A stretch of DNA of 64,000 bases, from positions 1 to 64,000 of the forward strand of contig NZ_FNFO01000013.1 in assembly GCF_900100765.1 (NCBI RefSeq), written 5' to 3'. Position 1 is the first letter of the stretch; every line of letters begins with the position of its first letter. The notes beneath the pieces were generated by a model that was not told where the DNA came from, did not search any database, and saw only the letters and a program-made list of their open reading frames with translations. Positions 43,224-51,668 of the stretch are shown here, in pieces. The stretch comes from Catalinimonas alkaloidigena. Lineage in GTDB: Bacteria; Bacteroidota; Bacteroidia; Cytophagales; Flexibacteraceae. The translations under genes and the position numbers were made by a program.

Positions 43224-45371
43224 ATGCAACCTGATTTCGCCCGCATTGACCCGACCGCCCCGCTACCCGAACGTGCGCCTTCTGCCGGTCCGCCCACGCC
43301 CAAAACGCCGGCGTGGCTCACGGCCGAGGGGATCAAAGTAAAGCCTCGCTATGCGGCCGACGACCTGAAGCCGGTGCAGCATCTCGATTTCGGTGCGGGC
43401 GCGCCGCCGTACGTGCGCGGACCCTACGCCACGATGTACACGCAACGGCCCTGGACGATCCGGCAGTACGCGGGTTTTTCGACGGCCGAAGCGTCCAACG
43501 CCTTTTACCGGCGCAACCTGGCGGCAGGGCAGAAGGGGCTGTCCGTGGCATTTGACCTGGCGACCCACCGGGGCTACGATTCGGACCATCCGCGTGTGAC
43601 GGGCGACGTGGGCAAGGCGGGCGTGGCGATTGATTCCATCCTGGACATGGAAATCCTGTTCGACGGCATTCCGCTCGATCAGATGTCGGTGTCGATGACG
43701 ATGAACGGGGCGGTGCTGCCCATCATGGCGTTTTATATCGTGGCGGCCGAGCGGCAGGGGGTCTCACCCGCGCAACTGAGCGGCACGATCCAGAACGATA
43801 TCCTGAAGGAATTCATGGTGCGGAACACGTACATCTACCCGCCGGAAGCGTCGATGCGCATCGTGGCCGATATTTTTCGCTACACCTCGCAGCACATGCC
43901 GCGCTTCAACTCCATTTCGATCAGCGGCTACCACATGCACGAAGCCGGGGCACCCGCGCACCTGGAGCTGGCCTACACACTGGCCGACGGACTTGAGTAC
44001 GTGCGGGCCGGACTGGCGGCAGGCATTCCGATCGACGATTTTGCGCCGCGCCTGTCGTTTTTCTGGGCCATCGGGATGAACCACTTCATGGAAATCGCCA
44101 AGCTGCGGGCCGGGCGCATGCTCTGGGCCGCGCTACTCCAGCCGTTCGGACCGAAAAATGAGAAATCGATGGCGCTGCGGGCGCACTGCCAGACGTCGGG
44201 CTGGAGCCTGACCGAACAGGACCCGTTCAACAACGTGACGCGCACCTGCGTGGAAGCACTGGCCGCCGCCCTGGGTGGGACGCAATCGCTCCACACGAAC
44301 GCCCTCGACGAAGCCCTGGCCCTGCCGACCGATTTTTCGGCGCGCATCGCCCGCAACACGCAACTCTATCTACAACACGAAACCGGCATTACGCACGCCA
44401 TCGATCCGTGGGGCGGTTCCTACTACGTCGAACGGCTGACACACGACCTCGCCAATCGGGCCTGGGAACTAATCAAAGAGGTGGAAGACCTGGGCGGCAT
44501 GACCAAGGCCATCGAAACGGGCCTGCCCAAAATGCGCATCGAAGAGGCCGCCGCCCGCAAACAGGCGCGCATCGACAGTAACAAGGACGTGATCGTCGGG
44601 GTGAACCGCTACCGTCCCGAACAGGATGAAGAAATCGAATTATTGGAGGTCGACAACCGGGCGGTGCGGGCGTCGCAACTGGCGCGCCTGGAAAAACTAA
44701 AGGCCGAACGAAACCCCGAAGCGGTCGAAAAAGCGTTGACCGCCCTGGCCAACGCAGCGAAAACGGGCGAAGGCAATTTGCTGGCCCTGTCGGTGGAAGC
44801 GGCGCGTCACCACGCCACCCTCGGCGAAATTTCGTCGGCGCTGGAAACGGCCTTCGGGCGGCACCGGGCCGCGATTCGTTCCATCTCGGGCGTCTATTCC
44901 AGCGAATTGTCGGACGACGAAAACTTTCAGGCGGCGCGCCAACTGGCCGATCGGTTTGCGGAAGAGGAGGGACGTCGCCCCCGCATCATGGTCGCCAAAA
45001 TGGGGCAGGACGGACACGACCGGGGCGCGAAGGTGATCGCGACGGGCTTTGCTGACCTGGGCTTCGACGTCGACGTGGGGCCGCTGTTCCAGACGCCGGC
45101 CGAAGTGGCCCGCCAAGCCGCGGAGAACGACGTACACCTCGTGGGCATTTCGTCACTGGCCGGAGGGCACAAAACGCTCGTCCCGGAACTGATCGAAGAA
45201 CTCAAGAAAATCGGGCGGGACGACATCGGCGTGATCGTCGGGGGCGTCATTCCTCCCCGCGACTACGAACCCCTACGGCAGGCCGGCGTGCTGGGCATCT
45301 TCGGGCCGGGCACCATTCTGTCGGTCGCTGCCCAGCAAATCCTGAAAACCTTATTGGAGGAGGTCGAATGA
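43224..45371 (+). CDS. scpA: Methylmalonyl-CoA mutase, large (catalytic) subunit
   Basis: 715 residues from the ATG at 43224, close to the usual length of the catalytic subunit. It interconverts methylmalonyl-CoA and succinyl-CoA using adenosylcobalamin. The barrel domain (about 40-560) includes [19 protein letters not shown] and D-S-D-H-P-R-V. The C-terminal cobalamin domain (about 585-710) has G-Q-D-G-H-D-R-G with cobalt-ligand His598 and then G-I-S-S-L-A-G-G-H. Its cofactor would come from the adenosyltransferase at 30787. The small subunit is not next to it, so it may act as a homodimer or have a distant partner. Confidence 0.95.
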   Translation: MQPDFARIDPTAPLPERAPSAGPPTPKTPAWLTAEGIKVKPRYAADDLKPVQHLDFGAGAPPYVRGPYATMYTQRPWTIRQYAGFSTAEASNAFYRRNLAAGQKGLSVAFDLATHRGYDSDHPRVTGDVGKAGVAIDSILDMEILFDGIPLDQMSVSMTMNGAVLPIMAFYIVAAERQGVSPAQLSGTIQNDILKEFMVRNTYIYPPEASMRIVADIFRYTSQHMPRFNSISISGYHMHEAGAPAHLELAYTLADGLEYVRAGLAAGIPIDDFAPRLSFFWAIGMNHFMEIAKLRAGRMLWAALLQPFGPKNEKSMALRAHCQTSGWSLTEQDPFNNVTRTCVEALAAALGGTQSLHTNALDEALALPTDFSARIARNTQLYLQHETGITHAIDPWGGSYYVERLTHDLANRAWELIKEVEDLGGMTKAIETGLPKMRIEEAAARKQARIDSNKDVIVGVNRYRPEQDEEIELLEVDNRAVRASQLARLEKLKAERNPEAVEKALTALANAAKTGEGNLLALSVEAARHHATLGEISSALETAFGRHRAAIRSISGVYSSELSDDENFQAARQLADRFAEEEGRRPRIMVAKMGQDGHDRGAKVIATGFADLGFDVDVGPLFQTPAEVARQAAENDVHLVGISSLAGGHKTLVPELIEELKKIGRDDIGVIVGGVIPPRDYEPLRQAGVLGIFGPGTILSVAAQQILKTLLEEVE

Positions 45372-45457
45372 CTAGAGCGTAGCGGCGTCCTGGTCCTTCA
45401 CTACGGATACGCTTCGTCAAGCGGTTTCTAGACAGTCATTAATTTGAAAAAAGCGCT

Positions 45458-46087
45458 ATGACCTCACCACCTGTATATCGATACCACCGCATTCGAAACC
45501 TGGACCAGTGGGACGATCCTGTGATTCATCACGTGCTCTGGACCCCGGCCACCACAGGGGGCGTTTTTCACCGCACACACCGACTTGTGCAGTTTGATCA
45601 ACACCAGGCCGGGTTTCGGGCTTCAATGGAGGCGCAAGCGATCTGGGGTGGGCTTGTGGTGGTGGGCATCCTTGCGTGGATGGGGGGATTTTCGCCCGAC
45701 GCTTCTACGGAACTGTGGCAACGGCTTGGAGGGTTGGTGTTGATAGGATGGAGTCTCTGGCGCTTGTATCGCGCCCATGTACCGATTCGGTTCGATAAAC
45801 AGCACGGGTATTTTTCCTGCGGTTGGCGGGTCCGAAAAAAAGCGCCCGACGGGATGGAGGTGGATCGGGCGGTGGCGCTCAAGCGGATTTACGCCCTGCA
45901 ACTGGTCAGCAAACCCACCCGGCTTTTCCGCAACGAAGGACAGGAAATCGACAATTTCGAGTTGAATCTGGTTTTGACGCAGGGAATACGTATGCCCGTC
46001 GTCGCTCATAGTAACCTCTTGCGCCTGCGTGCCGATGCCGCCCAACTAGGGCAATTTTTGGACGTGCCCGTCTGGGATGCGGTGTAA
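45458..46087 (+). CDS. Membrane protein of unknown function
   Basis: 209 residues with two membrane segments, about 60-80 (A-I-W-G-G-L-V-V-V-G-I-L) and about 88-106 (L-G-G-L-V-L-I-G-W-S-L). A C-terminal domain of about 95 residues of alternating beta strands follows. This shape resembles bacterial PH-like membrane proteins, but I see no diagnostic motif. It follows methylmalonyl-CoA mutase after 86 bases. Confidence 0.65.
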   Translation: MTSPPVYRYHRIRNLDQWDDPVIHHVLWTPATTGGVFHRTHRLVQFDQHQAGFRASMEAQAIWGGLVVVGILAWMGGFSPDASTELWQRLGGLVLIGWSLWRLYRAHVPIRFDKQHGYFSCGWRVRKKAPDGMEVDRAVALKRIYALQLVSKPTRLFRNEGQEIDNFELNLVLTQGIRMPVVAHSNLLRLRADAAQLGQFLDVPVWDAV

Positions 46088-46150
46088 TGTCCCGAACTAG
46101 AAAAGACAAGTTCAACCTGTGCCGTTGGGTGGATCGGGAGTTAGGAGAGT

Positions 46151-46756
46151 ATGAAAAATTACCTACGCATTGCCTTAATTTTAGTGCATTTCTCCTTGCT
46201 AGTTCAAGGGTGTGCGCAAAAACAAGAACATGATCAGAGTACAGCGGACCCGGTAAAAAGCGAAGCTCCAAGACTTGCTTTACCCGCCTCTGACGAACTC
46301 TATGAATTGATTGAAGCGGTGCTCAGAGAAGATAGTACATGGCCTTGGAACGGGACCAGAGTGAGACTACTCGATAGCTTGCCTGCCGATTCATTTGCAT
46401 ATGACTTCTTGATAGACAAGTACTGGATTCCTGAAGAAGAGAGAATACTCCTTACTAGTCATTGGGCAGAATTACAGGATAACAGAGATCATCTCCGGTC
46501 GTATCGACTGGACTCAGCAAAGTTGTCCGGCCCTACACTACTGCATGTCAGAACTACAGATTTTTACGCTGAGGATGCAGAGGAAAATATGTTTCTCGTC
46601 ATTGCTTCTCCCTTGTTTTTTGACGATAACCAGCAAGCTGTGGTTGCTGTTGACTTCATATGTCAGGGCTTGTGCGGCGAAGGATGGAGTATAATTCTGA
46701 ACAGGGAACGTGGGAAATGGGTCAAAGTAGGAAGATTCATGAGGTGGATTTCGTAA
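46151..46756 (+). CDS. Putative lipoprotein, atypically AT-rich
   Basis: 201 residues with a lipoprotein signal ending L-V-Q-G-C. The mature protein is acidic and has no recognised domain. The segment D-L/F-Y-A-E-D-A-E-E-N-M-F-L-V and the ending K-V-G-R-F-M-R-W look like a small beta-rich fold. The gene is visibly more AT-rich than its neighbours and uses codons such as AGA and TTA that they avoid, a sign of recent acquisition. It sits just before a toxin-antitoxin pair. Confidence 0.65.
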   Translation: MKNYLRIALILVHFSLLVQGCAQKQEHDQSTADPVKSEAPRLALPASDELYELIEAVLREDSTWPWNGTRVRLLDSLPADSFAYDFLIDKYWIPEEERILLTSHWAELQDNRDHLRSYRLDSAKLSGPTLLHVRTTDFYAEDAEENMFLVIASPLFFDDNQQAVVAVDFICQGLCGEGWSIILNRERGKWVKVGRFMRWIS

Positions 46757-46799
46757 TTAGTATTGTAGGCATTGACTGGACCTTATTTTTTGAAGTCTG

Positions 46800-46869
46800 A
46801 ATCGAAAGTGCGACATTTGACGTTACTAGTATAGACAAATGTCATAAAGTTATGTCTGCACTTTCGATT
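46800..46869. promoter_or_regulatory. Nested inverted repeats over the toxin-antitoxin promoter and antitoxin start
   Basis: Outer perfect 12-bp inverted repeat AATCGAAAGTGC (46800-46811) with GCACTTTCGATT (46858-46869), whose right arm lies in the first codons of the antitoxin. Inner perfect 8-bp repeat GACATTTG (46812-46819) with CAAATGTC (46836-46843). Such operators are expected for Xre-type autoregulation. The RNA version would fold around the start codon at 46852. Confidence 0.7.
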
Positions 46870-47250
46870 TTACTGGAAATGCCTGAGCAGGCGACGCCCC
46901 ATCTGTTCATTCGCAAGGGGGTGCCGGCCAGTGCTATTCAACGCATTATGCTTTCTGCCGGGCTGTCGCAAAAGGAAATCGCCGATCTGTTGTACGTTTC
47001 TACACGGACGCTCAGCCGTCTGGACGAGCACGAACCGGTGAACCTGCAATTGTCGGATCGCCTCTACCAACTGGCCGACATCTGGGGATTTTTGACCGAA
47101 GGCTGGGGCGAGGACTACGCCCGGCGTTGGATCAGGAAACCGCTGCGAGCCCTGGGGGGGGAGACGCCCCTGCAAACCATGATGACCAGCGCGGGCATTG
47201 AGCGTCTGCGTCAGGTGGCCGGTCGTCTGCAACACGGCATCCCGGTCTAG
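46852..47250 (+). CDS. Xre-type antitoxin with DUF2384 (ParS/MbcA-like)
   Basis: 132 residues. A helix-turn-helix region spans about 30-65 (A-G-L-S-Q-K-E-I-A-D-L-L-Y-V-S). The C-terminal DUF2384 domain has R-K-P-L-R-A-L-G-G-E-T-P-L, the part that binds the RES toxin, and ends with a helix. Antitoxins of this class neutralise the toxin and repress their own promoter. The stop codon shares its last base with the toxin start. Confidence 0.92.
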   Translation: MSALSILLEMPEQATPHLFIRKGVPASAIQRIMLSAGLSQKEIADLLYVSTRTLSRLDEHEPVNLQLSDRLYQLADIWGFLTEGWGEDYARRWIRKPLRALGGETPLQTMMTSAGIERLRQVAGRLQHGIPV

Positions 47251-47726
47251 TGCGGCTCTACCGGCTTTGCAACCCCCGCTATACGTCGCTCGACGGGCAA
47301 GGGGCCTACCTGTACGGTGGCCGTTGGAATCCGCCGGGTGTGCGCGTGGTCTACCTCTCGGAAAGCATCTCGCTGGCCGCCCTGGAGATCGTTGTGCATC
47401 TTGATCTGGACGAGCAGGAACTGCCGCCCGCCTACCAACTCCTCATTCTGGACGTGCCCGACGATTCGATAGAAACCGTTGACCGGAGCGCGTTGCCCGC
47501 CGACTGGCAGGCTCCCGACCGGGACGTTCCCGCCATTCAGGCGATGGGCCAAGCCTGGGCCGAACGAGGAGAGACGTTGCTTTTAGAAGTTCCGTCCGTC
47601 ATCATTCCCCGCGAAGTCAACTACGTCCTGAATCCAATGCATCCGCGCTTCAAGGACGTGACGGTCGTTGAAGAGGAACCGTTCCGGCTGGAAGAGCGCC
47701 TCTGGAATCCGAACGTGAGGAAGTAG
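47250..47726 (+). CDS. RES-domain toxin
   Basis: 158 residues starting at GTG, whose G is the last base of the antitoxin stop TAG. Family residues are the Arg in Y-G-G-R-W-N-P-P-G, the Glu in A-L-E-I-V-V-H and the Ser in Y-L-S-E-S. RES toxins deplete NAD+ in their targets. The adjacent antitoxin is required to hold this in check. The one-base overlap indicates translational coupling. Confidence 0.92.
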   Translation: MRLYRLCNPRYTSLDGQGAYLYGGRWNPPGVRVVYLSESISLAALEIVVHLDLDEQELPPAYQLLILDVPDDSIETVDRSALPADWQAPDRDVPAIQAMGQAWAERGETLLLEVPSVIIPREVNYVLNPMHPRFKDVTVVEEEPFRLEERLWNPNVRK

Positions 47727-48064
47727 CGTAGCGCAATGAGTGAATGAGTGAATGAGTGAATGAGTGAATGAGTGAATGAGTGAATGAGTGAATGAGTGAA
47801 TGAGTGAATGAGTGAATGAGTGAAGTAGCATGCCTTGAGGCGTAGCGTAGAGGGTACGGTTAGCAGTTTTCAGTGGGCAGACGGCGAAGTGCGCGGTATG
47901 GAAATATGAAGTAGAAAAAGGCGGTCATCCTGCCAAGCTGAGGCCGGGGCGGCCCCGCCGTTGCCGGATCTTCCCACCACCCAAGCAAATGCTCCTTCCG
48001 AACTCATAACTCTAAAATCATAACCTTCACCTTTCTCAACCTGTAACTTTCTCAACCTCTCCCC
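47727..48064. other. Intergenic region with minisatellite and TTTCTCAACCT repeats
   Basis: Besides the 8-bp array, the gap contains a GC-rich self-complementary run near 47949-47962, a possible REP-like element. TTTCTCAACCT occurs twice just before the MEKHLA start. No ORF other than repeat readings is seen. Confidence 0.4.
47735..47822. repeat. 8-bp minisatellite, 11 copies of AATGAGTG
   Basis: Eleven exact tandem copies of AATGAGTG, 9 bases after the RES toxin stop. The flanks share AAGTAGC (before at 47721 and after at about 47824). It reads through open on the minus strand (47583-47831) as an H-S-F-T/H-S-L-I type peptide, which I take as a shadow. Confidence 0.97.
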
Positions 48065-48541
48065 ATGCTGACGCCCGCACCCCCGATTCTGGAAACCGAT
48101 TTTTACCTGCAACACGGACAGTTGCTGTGCGACAGTTACCGACGGTGGACGGGGAAATCGTTGCTGGACACAGAAGCCACGTCGGAAGAGCGAATCGAAT
48201 ACCTGTTTCATGCGCCTTACGCCCTGCTGTCACACGGCACGGAAGCCGACCCCATTTTCAACTTCGGGAGCCTGGTGGCGCTGCAACTGTTCGAGCTGGA
48301 CTGGGCGGCGTTTACCCGACTGCCGTCGCGGAAATCGGCCGAGCCGATGAACCGGGACGAGCGGGCGCGTCTGCTGGAGCGCGTCACCCGGTACGGCTAC
48401 ATCGACGATTACGAAGGCATCCGGATCTCGGCGACCGGCCAACGGTTCGTGATTCAACAGGCCACCGTCTGGAATCTGGTAGACGCGCACGGGGTGTACC
48501 GGGGGCAGGCTGCGCTGTTCGATCACTGGCAACCGCTGTAG
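48065..48541 (+). CDS. MEKHLA domain-containing protein
   Basis: 158 residues. The sequence matches the MEKHLA domain, a PAS-related fold named from plant HD-ZIP III proteins and also found as a stand-alone bacterial protein. Marks seen are L-F-H-A-P-Y-A-L-L-S-H-G-T-E, L-P-S-R-K-S-A-E-P-M-N-R and I-S-A-T-G-Q-R-F-V-I-Q-Q-A-T-V-W-N-L. The ligand is unknown. It is in operon with the lipoyl-like gene, which starts 3 bases after its stop. Confidence 0.88.
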   Translation: MLTPAPPILETDFYLQHGQLLCDSYRRWTGKSLLDTEATSEERIEYLFHAPYALLSHGTEADPIFNFGSLVALQLFELDWAAFTRLPSRKSAEPMNRDERARLLERVTRYGYIDDYEGIRISATGQRFVIQQATVWNLVDAHGVYRGQAALFDHWQPL

Positions 48542-48544
48542 GAG

Positions 48545-48916
48545 ATGCTAAAACGACTTTTACGACTGTTCACGGGAACGTCCGGTTCTCAACAATCGAG
48601 GCCCGCCGATCACCCAACGCGGCCGGACGACGTAGTACGGGCGCAACAGGCCTTGGCCGCGCCCCAGGACGTGCATGTTGTAACGGTGCCCATGGTAGGC
48701 GCGACGGTTACGCAAGTAAGCCTCAACAAGTGGCTGGTTCCGGAAGGGGGCTATGTGCGACGGGATCAGCCTCTCGCAGAACTGGCAACGGAGAAAGCTT
48801 CTTTTGAAGTGAATGCGGCGCGGGAAGGCTTCGTGTATTACCGGGTAAGTGCAGGCGAAACCGTACCGATGCGCTCCCCGATCTGCCTGATCAGCCCTAC
48901 TCGGATGAGGCGCTAG
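48545..48916 (+). CDS. Stand-alone lipoyl/biotinyl-attachment domain protein
   Basis: 123 residues. After a variable N-terminus (about 45 residues) it has the lipoyl domain with the lysine turn L-A-T-E-K-A-S-F-E-V, like the E2 dehydrogenase E-T-D-K-A motif, and the ending V-P-M-R-S-P-I-C-L-I. No dehydrogenase subunits lie next to it, so whether it is lipoylated or biotinylated is open. The 3' end overlaps the convergent gene at 48913 by 4 bases. Confidence 0.8.
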   Translation: MLKRLLRLFTGTSGSQQSRPADHPTRPDDVVRAQQALAAPQDVHVVTVPMVGATVTQVSLNKWLVPEGGYVRRDQPLAELATEKASFEVNAAREGFVYYRVSAGETVPMRSPICLISPTRMRR

Positions 48917-50220
48917 AAGTGCTCTTCAAAACGGATCAGGCCTTCGCTGTCGGTGAGGCGCACGTCGTCGAGTTCACCGGCGACGGCAAACTGAAAGCGC
49001 AACCCCACAACCTGCCCTGCCGAGGCGATGGAATCGACCGTGGCGGCCGGAACGTCGTTGAGAAAGATGCGGGCCTGTGCATCGGCCACTTCCAGACGAA
49101 AGCGCTGCCAGGCATCCGTAGCCACCCCCAGGGCCGACAAATCGGCCGTTTTTCCACTCACGTACTGATTGTTGAGCATTAGCGACAGATCGCCCACGCA
49201 ACCCGGTTGCGCAAGGGGCACCACAAAAGCACCGTCTGTGCAGAGCACCATCACCGCCACATACTGACACGGCGAATAGCCACTGCGGAAGGTATTGCGC
49301 AGCGAGGCTTCCAGCGTAAAATGCGCGGACGAGAGCCCTTCCCAGCGGTCGACGTAATGAAATTCCATGGGGCGAAGCGAACCTTCCGGGGGCTCGGGGA
49401 CCGCCTCGGGACGAACCGCGAGCGCCCCTTTTTTCGCTAATTCTTCCGGCAGGAAATAACGGATATCGTCGCGTTCCCCCCAGGTGGCAAGCCAGCCGTT
49501 GGAGGTGAGGTAGACGTCGTGTTCGCGAAGAATTTGCCCGTCGGCCACCAGCTTGGCGCGGTAGTAACCGGGAAGTTGGTACGTAGCGGTGATGACGTGG
49601 CCGGTCGGGTCCAGGTCGAGGCGGCGCGACTCGTCCCACGATTGCTGCAACTGCGCTTTCTGCACGGGCAGGCCGTGGTAATCGTACCGAAAAATGACCG
49701 TATTGGGCAGCCCCAGCGTCACTGTTTCGGCCTCAAAGGTGACGCCCGCTGGATCGTAAGCGGCGGTGATTGGAGCCTCTTCGAGGGCTGGTTCAGCCGG
49801 TTCCGGCCGACGCCAGGCCAGCAACCCGAGCACCACCACGGCCAGCAGCGCCACACTTCCCCAAAGGAGCCCGCGCCGCCGCGGCGGCGTAGTAACCGAC
49901 TTTTCCGTCAGTATTGGAGCGGGTTCGGGCGGTAGTTCCGCGCGGGTGTGCGTCAGGCGGAAGTCGCGCCAGTGTTCGTAGCCCGCGAACTGTGCCAGCG
50001 TATTCAGGGTGCTTTCCTGCGGTTGCGAAGCGTACTGAACGCGTCCCCACACCCGCTTCAGGGTCGTGGCACTGAGCGAAACGCCCGTGGCTTGCAGCAT
50101 CTCTTCGCTGAGGTTTTCAAAATCGCCGGTGCTCCATGCCTCTGCCGGTCCCCACCCCAGGCGGGACTCGATTTCCTGCAAACAGCGGGCGAGGAGCGTA
50201 GCATCAGCGGTGGGTACCAT
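48913..50220 (-). CDS. Membrane protein with predicted DNA-binding-like N-terminus and lectin-like C-terminus
   Basis: 435 residues from the ATG at 50220. The N-terminal about 90 residues (A-R-C-L-Q-E-I-E-S-R-L-G-W-G to L-A-Q-F-A-G-Y) include S-A-T-T-L-K-R-V-W-G-R-V, a module often fused to membrane or extracellular parts in Bacteroidota. A membrane helix lies at about 121-140. Outside are a PKD/Ig-like segment (about 155-270) and a C-terminal lectin-like beta-sandwich (about 280-435, with W-Q-R-F-R-L-E-V and I-F-L-N-D-V-P). A one-component transmembrane regulator or a sensor is plausible. The start at 50373 is rejected because its leader looks like untranslated DNA. Confidence 0.65.
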   Translation of the reverse strand: MVPTADATLLARCLQEIESRLGWGPAEAWSTGDFENLSEEMLQATGVSLSATTLKRVWGRVQYASQPQESTLNTLAQFAGYEHWRDFRLTHTRAELPPEPAPILTEKSVTTPPRRRGLLWGSVALLAVVVLGLLAWRRPEPAEPALEEAPITAAYDPAGVTFEAETVTLGLPNTVIFRYDYHGLPVQKAQLQQSWDESRRLDLDPTGHVITATYQLPGYYRAKLVADGQILREHDVYLTSNGWLATWGERDDIRYFLPEELAKKGALAVRPEAVPEPPEGSLRPMEFHYVDRWEGLSSAHFTLEASLRNTFRSGYSPCQYVAVMVLCTDGAFVVPLAQPGCVGDLSLMLNNQYVSGKTADLSALGVATDAWQRFRLEVADAQARIFLNDVPAATVDSIASAGQVVGLRFQFAVAGELDDVRLTDSEGLIRFEEHF

Positions 50221-50324
50221 AGCGGAATGGGGAAAATCAACTTGTGCAAGCTTGTACGGGTTTGAATGGCTTCGCTGGGCCGCACCCGTGAACTTGGAGG
50301 GAAAATACAAAAACGCTTTTTCGC

Positions 50325-51473
50325 ATGGAAATTTCCTCATTTCTTCCGCTACCCTTTTGTGACAAACGGACATTTTACGGGTTCGCTTTGTGTCTACTCC
50401 TGACTCTGGCGGGCTGGCCCGGTCATGCGCAGGCGCCGGTTCACATCGGTTTCGACGATCCCCGTTGGCAGGTCGACGCCCAGGTCCATCGCGTCGAACC
50501 GTTTCAGGGGCAGTCCAGTGTCTATCTGGACGGACAGATGCATCTGAACGACCTCGATCTGGGGAATGCCGTCATTGAAGTCGACGTCGCCCCGAACCCC
50601 AACCGCAGTTTTGCCGGGATTATGTTTCGGGTGCAGGAGGGCGGGCAGCACGAAGAGGTGTACATCCGTCTCCACAAATCGGGTTTGCCCGACGCGGTGC
50701 AGTACAACCCCGTATTCAACGGGTTCGGCGGGTGGCAGCTCTACCCTGAACACCAGGCCGCCGACGAGTTTCCGACCACGCGCTGGATTCACCTGCGGCT
50801 GGAAGTGCACGGGCCGCACGCCGCACTGTTCATCGACGGCAAAAAAGAGCCTACGCTCGTGGTCGAATCGCTACGTACGGGGGCAACGTCGGGCAGTGTG
50901 GGACTTTGGGGTTTGTTGGGGAATCGCTTCGCCAATTTTTGCTACACATTGCTACCGGACGGCAATCCGGTGGCCACCGCCGCCGCATCGGAACCGGTGC
51001 CGGGGCTGATCACCGCGTGGCAGTTGTCGCCGAACTTCCCCGCCGCCACGGTCGACCCGCTGCAGTATCCGAGCTTACCTCAAACGACGTGGGAGACGGT
51101 AGATGCCGAACCCAGCGGCCTGCTCAACCTTGCCAAATATCGGGGCAAAACGTCTGCGCCCGGCGAGGAGGAGATGGTCTGGATTCGGTTACCGATTCGG
51201 GCAGCACGCGCCCGACAAGTGCTGTTTACGTTCGATTTCAGCGACGAAACGGTACTCTACCTGAACGGGAAATTGCTGTTTGGGGGCGACAACCACTTCC
51301 TGGCGAAAGGACTGCTGTTCCGGGGCGATGTAGCGCTGGGTAGCAATTACCTGGCCCTTGACCTGAAGCGTGGGCAAAACGAACTGCTGGTGGGGGTCAG
51401 TGAACAGGGCAACGGCTGGGGCTGGATCGGCCAGTTCGTGGAAACCGACGGCCTGACCTGGGACGTGAAATGA
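50325..51473 (+). CDS. Secreted protein with DUF1080/laminin-G-like lectin domain
   Basis: 382 residues with a signal peptide ending H-A-Q. The first domain (about 40-215) is a concanavalin-type beta-sandwich like the 3-keto-disaccharide hydrolase (DUF1080) fold: A-G-I-M-F-R-V-Q, W-I-H-L-R-L-E-V and L-F-I-D-G-K. The second (about 235-380) has an Ig/jelly-roll pattern with V-L-Y-L-N-G-K. Catalytic residues are not evident. It is divergent from the membrane protein at 48913, which also has a lectin-like domain. Confidence 0.7.
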   Translation: MEISSFLPLPFCDKRTFYGFALCLLLTLAGWPGHAQAPVHIGFDDPRWQVDAQVHRVEPFQGQSSVYLDGQMHLNDLDLGNAVIEVDVAPNPNRSFAGIMFRVQEGGQHEEVYIRLHKSGLPDAVQYNPVFNGFGGWQLYPEHQAADEFPTTRWIHLRLEVHGPHAALFIDGKKEPTLVVESLRTGATSGSVGLWGLLGNRFANFCYTLLPDGNPVATAAASEPVPGLITAWQLSPNFPAATVDPLQYPSLPQTTWETVDAEPSGLLNLAKYRGKTSAPGEEEMVWIRLPIRAARARQVLFTFDFSDETVLYLNGKLLFGGDNHFLAKGLLFRGDVALGSNYLALDLKRGQNELLVGVSEQGNGWGWIGQFVETDGLTWDVK

Positions 51474-51630
51474 GGAAGATAAGCAGACCGCGTGGCAGCG
51501 TAACGTCGCTACCGTCCCGTATCGCCAGCCACCGGGCGTATTGGTGGCGTAGGGCCGGCTACTCCCGGTCAAACGCATACTTATTTTTCGAAAAGTGACG
51601 TTCGTGTCATAAAATCCCAATCCATTTTAG

Positions 51631-51668
51631 AAAATCTTCGTTCTTGATGAAAAGACGAAGATTTTTTT
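51631..51668 (+). terminator. Strong terminator-like hairpin ending on the next start codon
   Basis: AAAATCTTCG at 51631-51640 pairs with CGAAGATTTT at 51656-51665. The stem can grow inward by four more pairs around a 5-base loop. The T-run continues to 51668 and the next base is the A of the ATG at 51669. The hairpin would cover the ribosome-binding region of that gene. It could terminate the preceding unit or act as an attenuator. Confidence 0.7.

Noticed and set aside
47583-47831. Minus-strand ORF over the 8-bp repeat
   Set aside because: Most of it is a reading of the minisatellite, and it overlaps the RES toxin gene.
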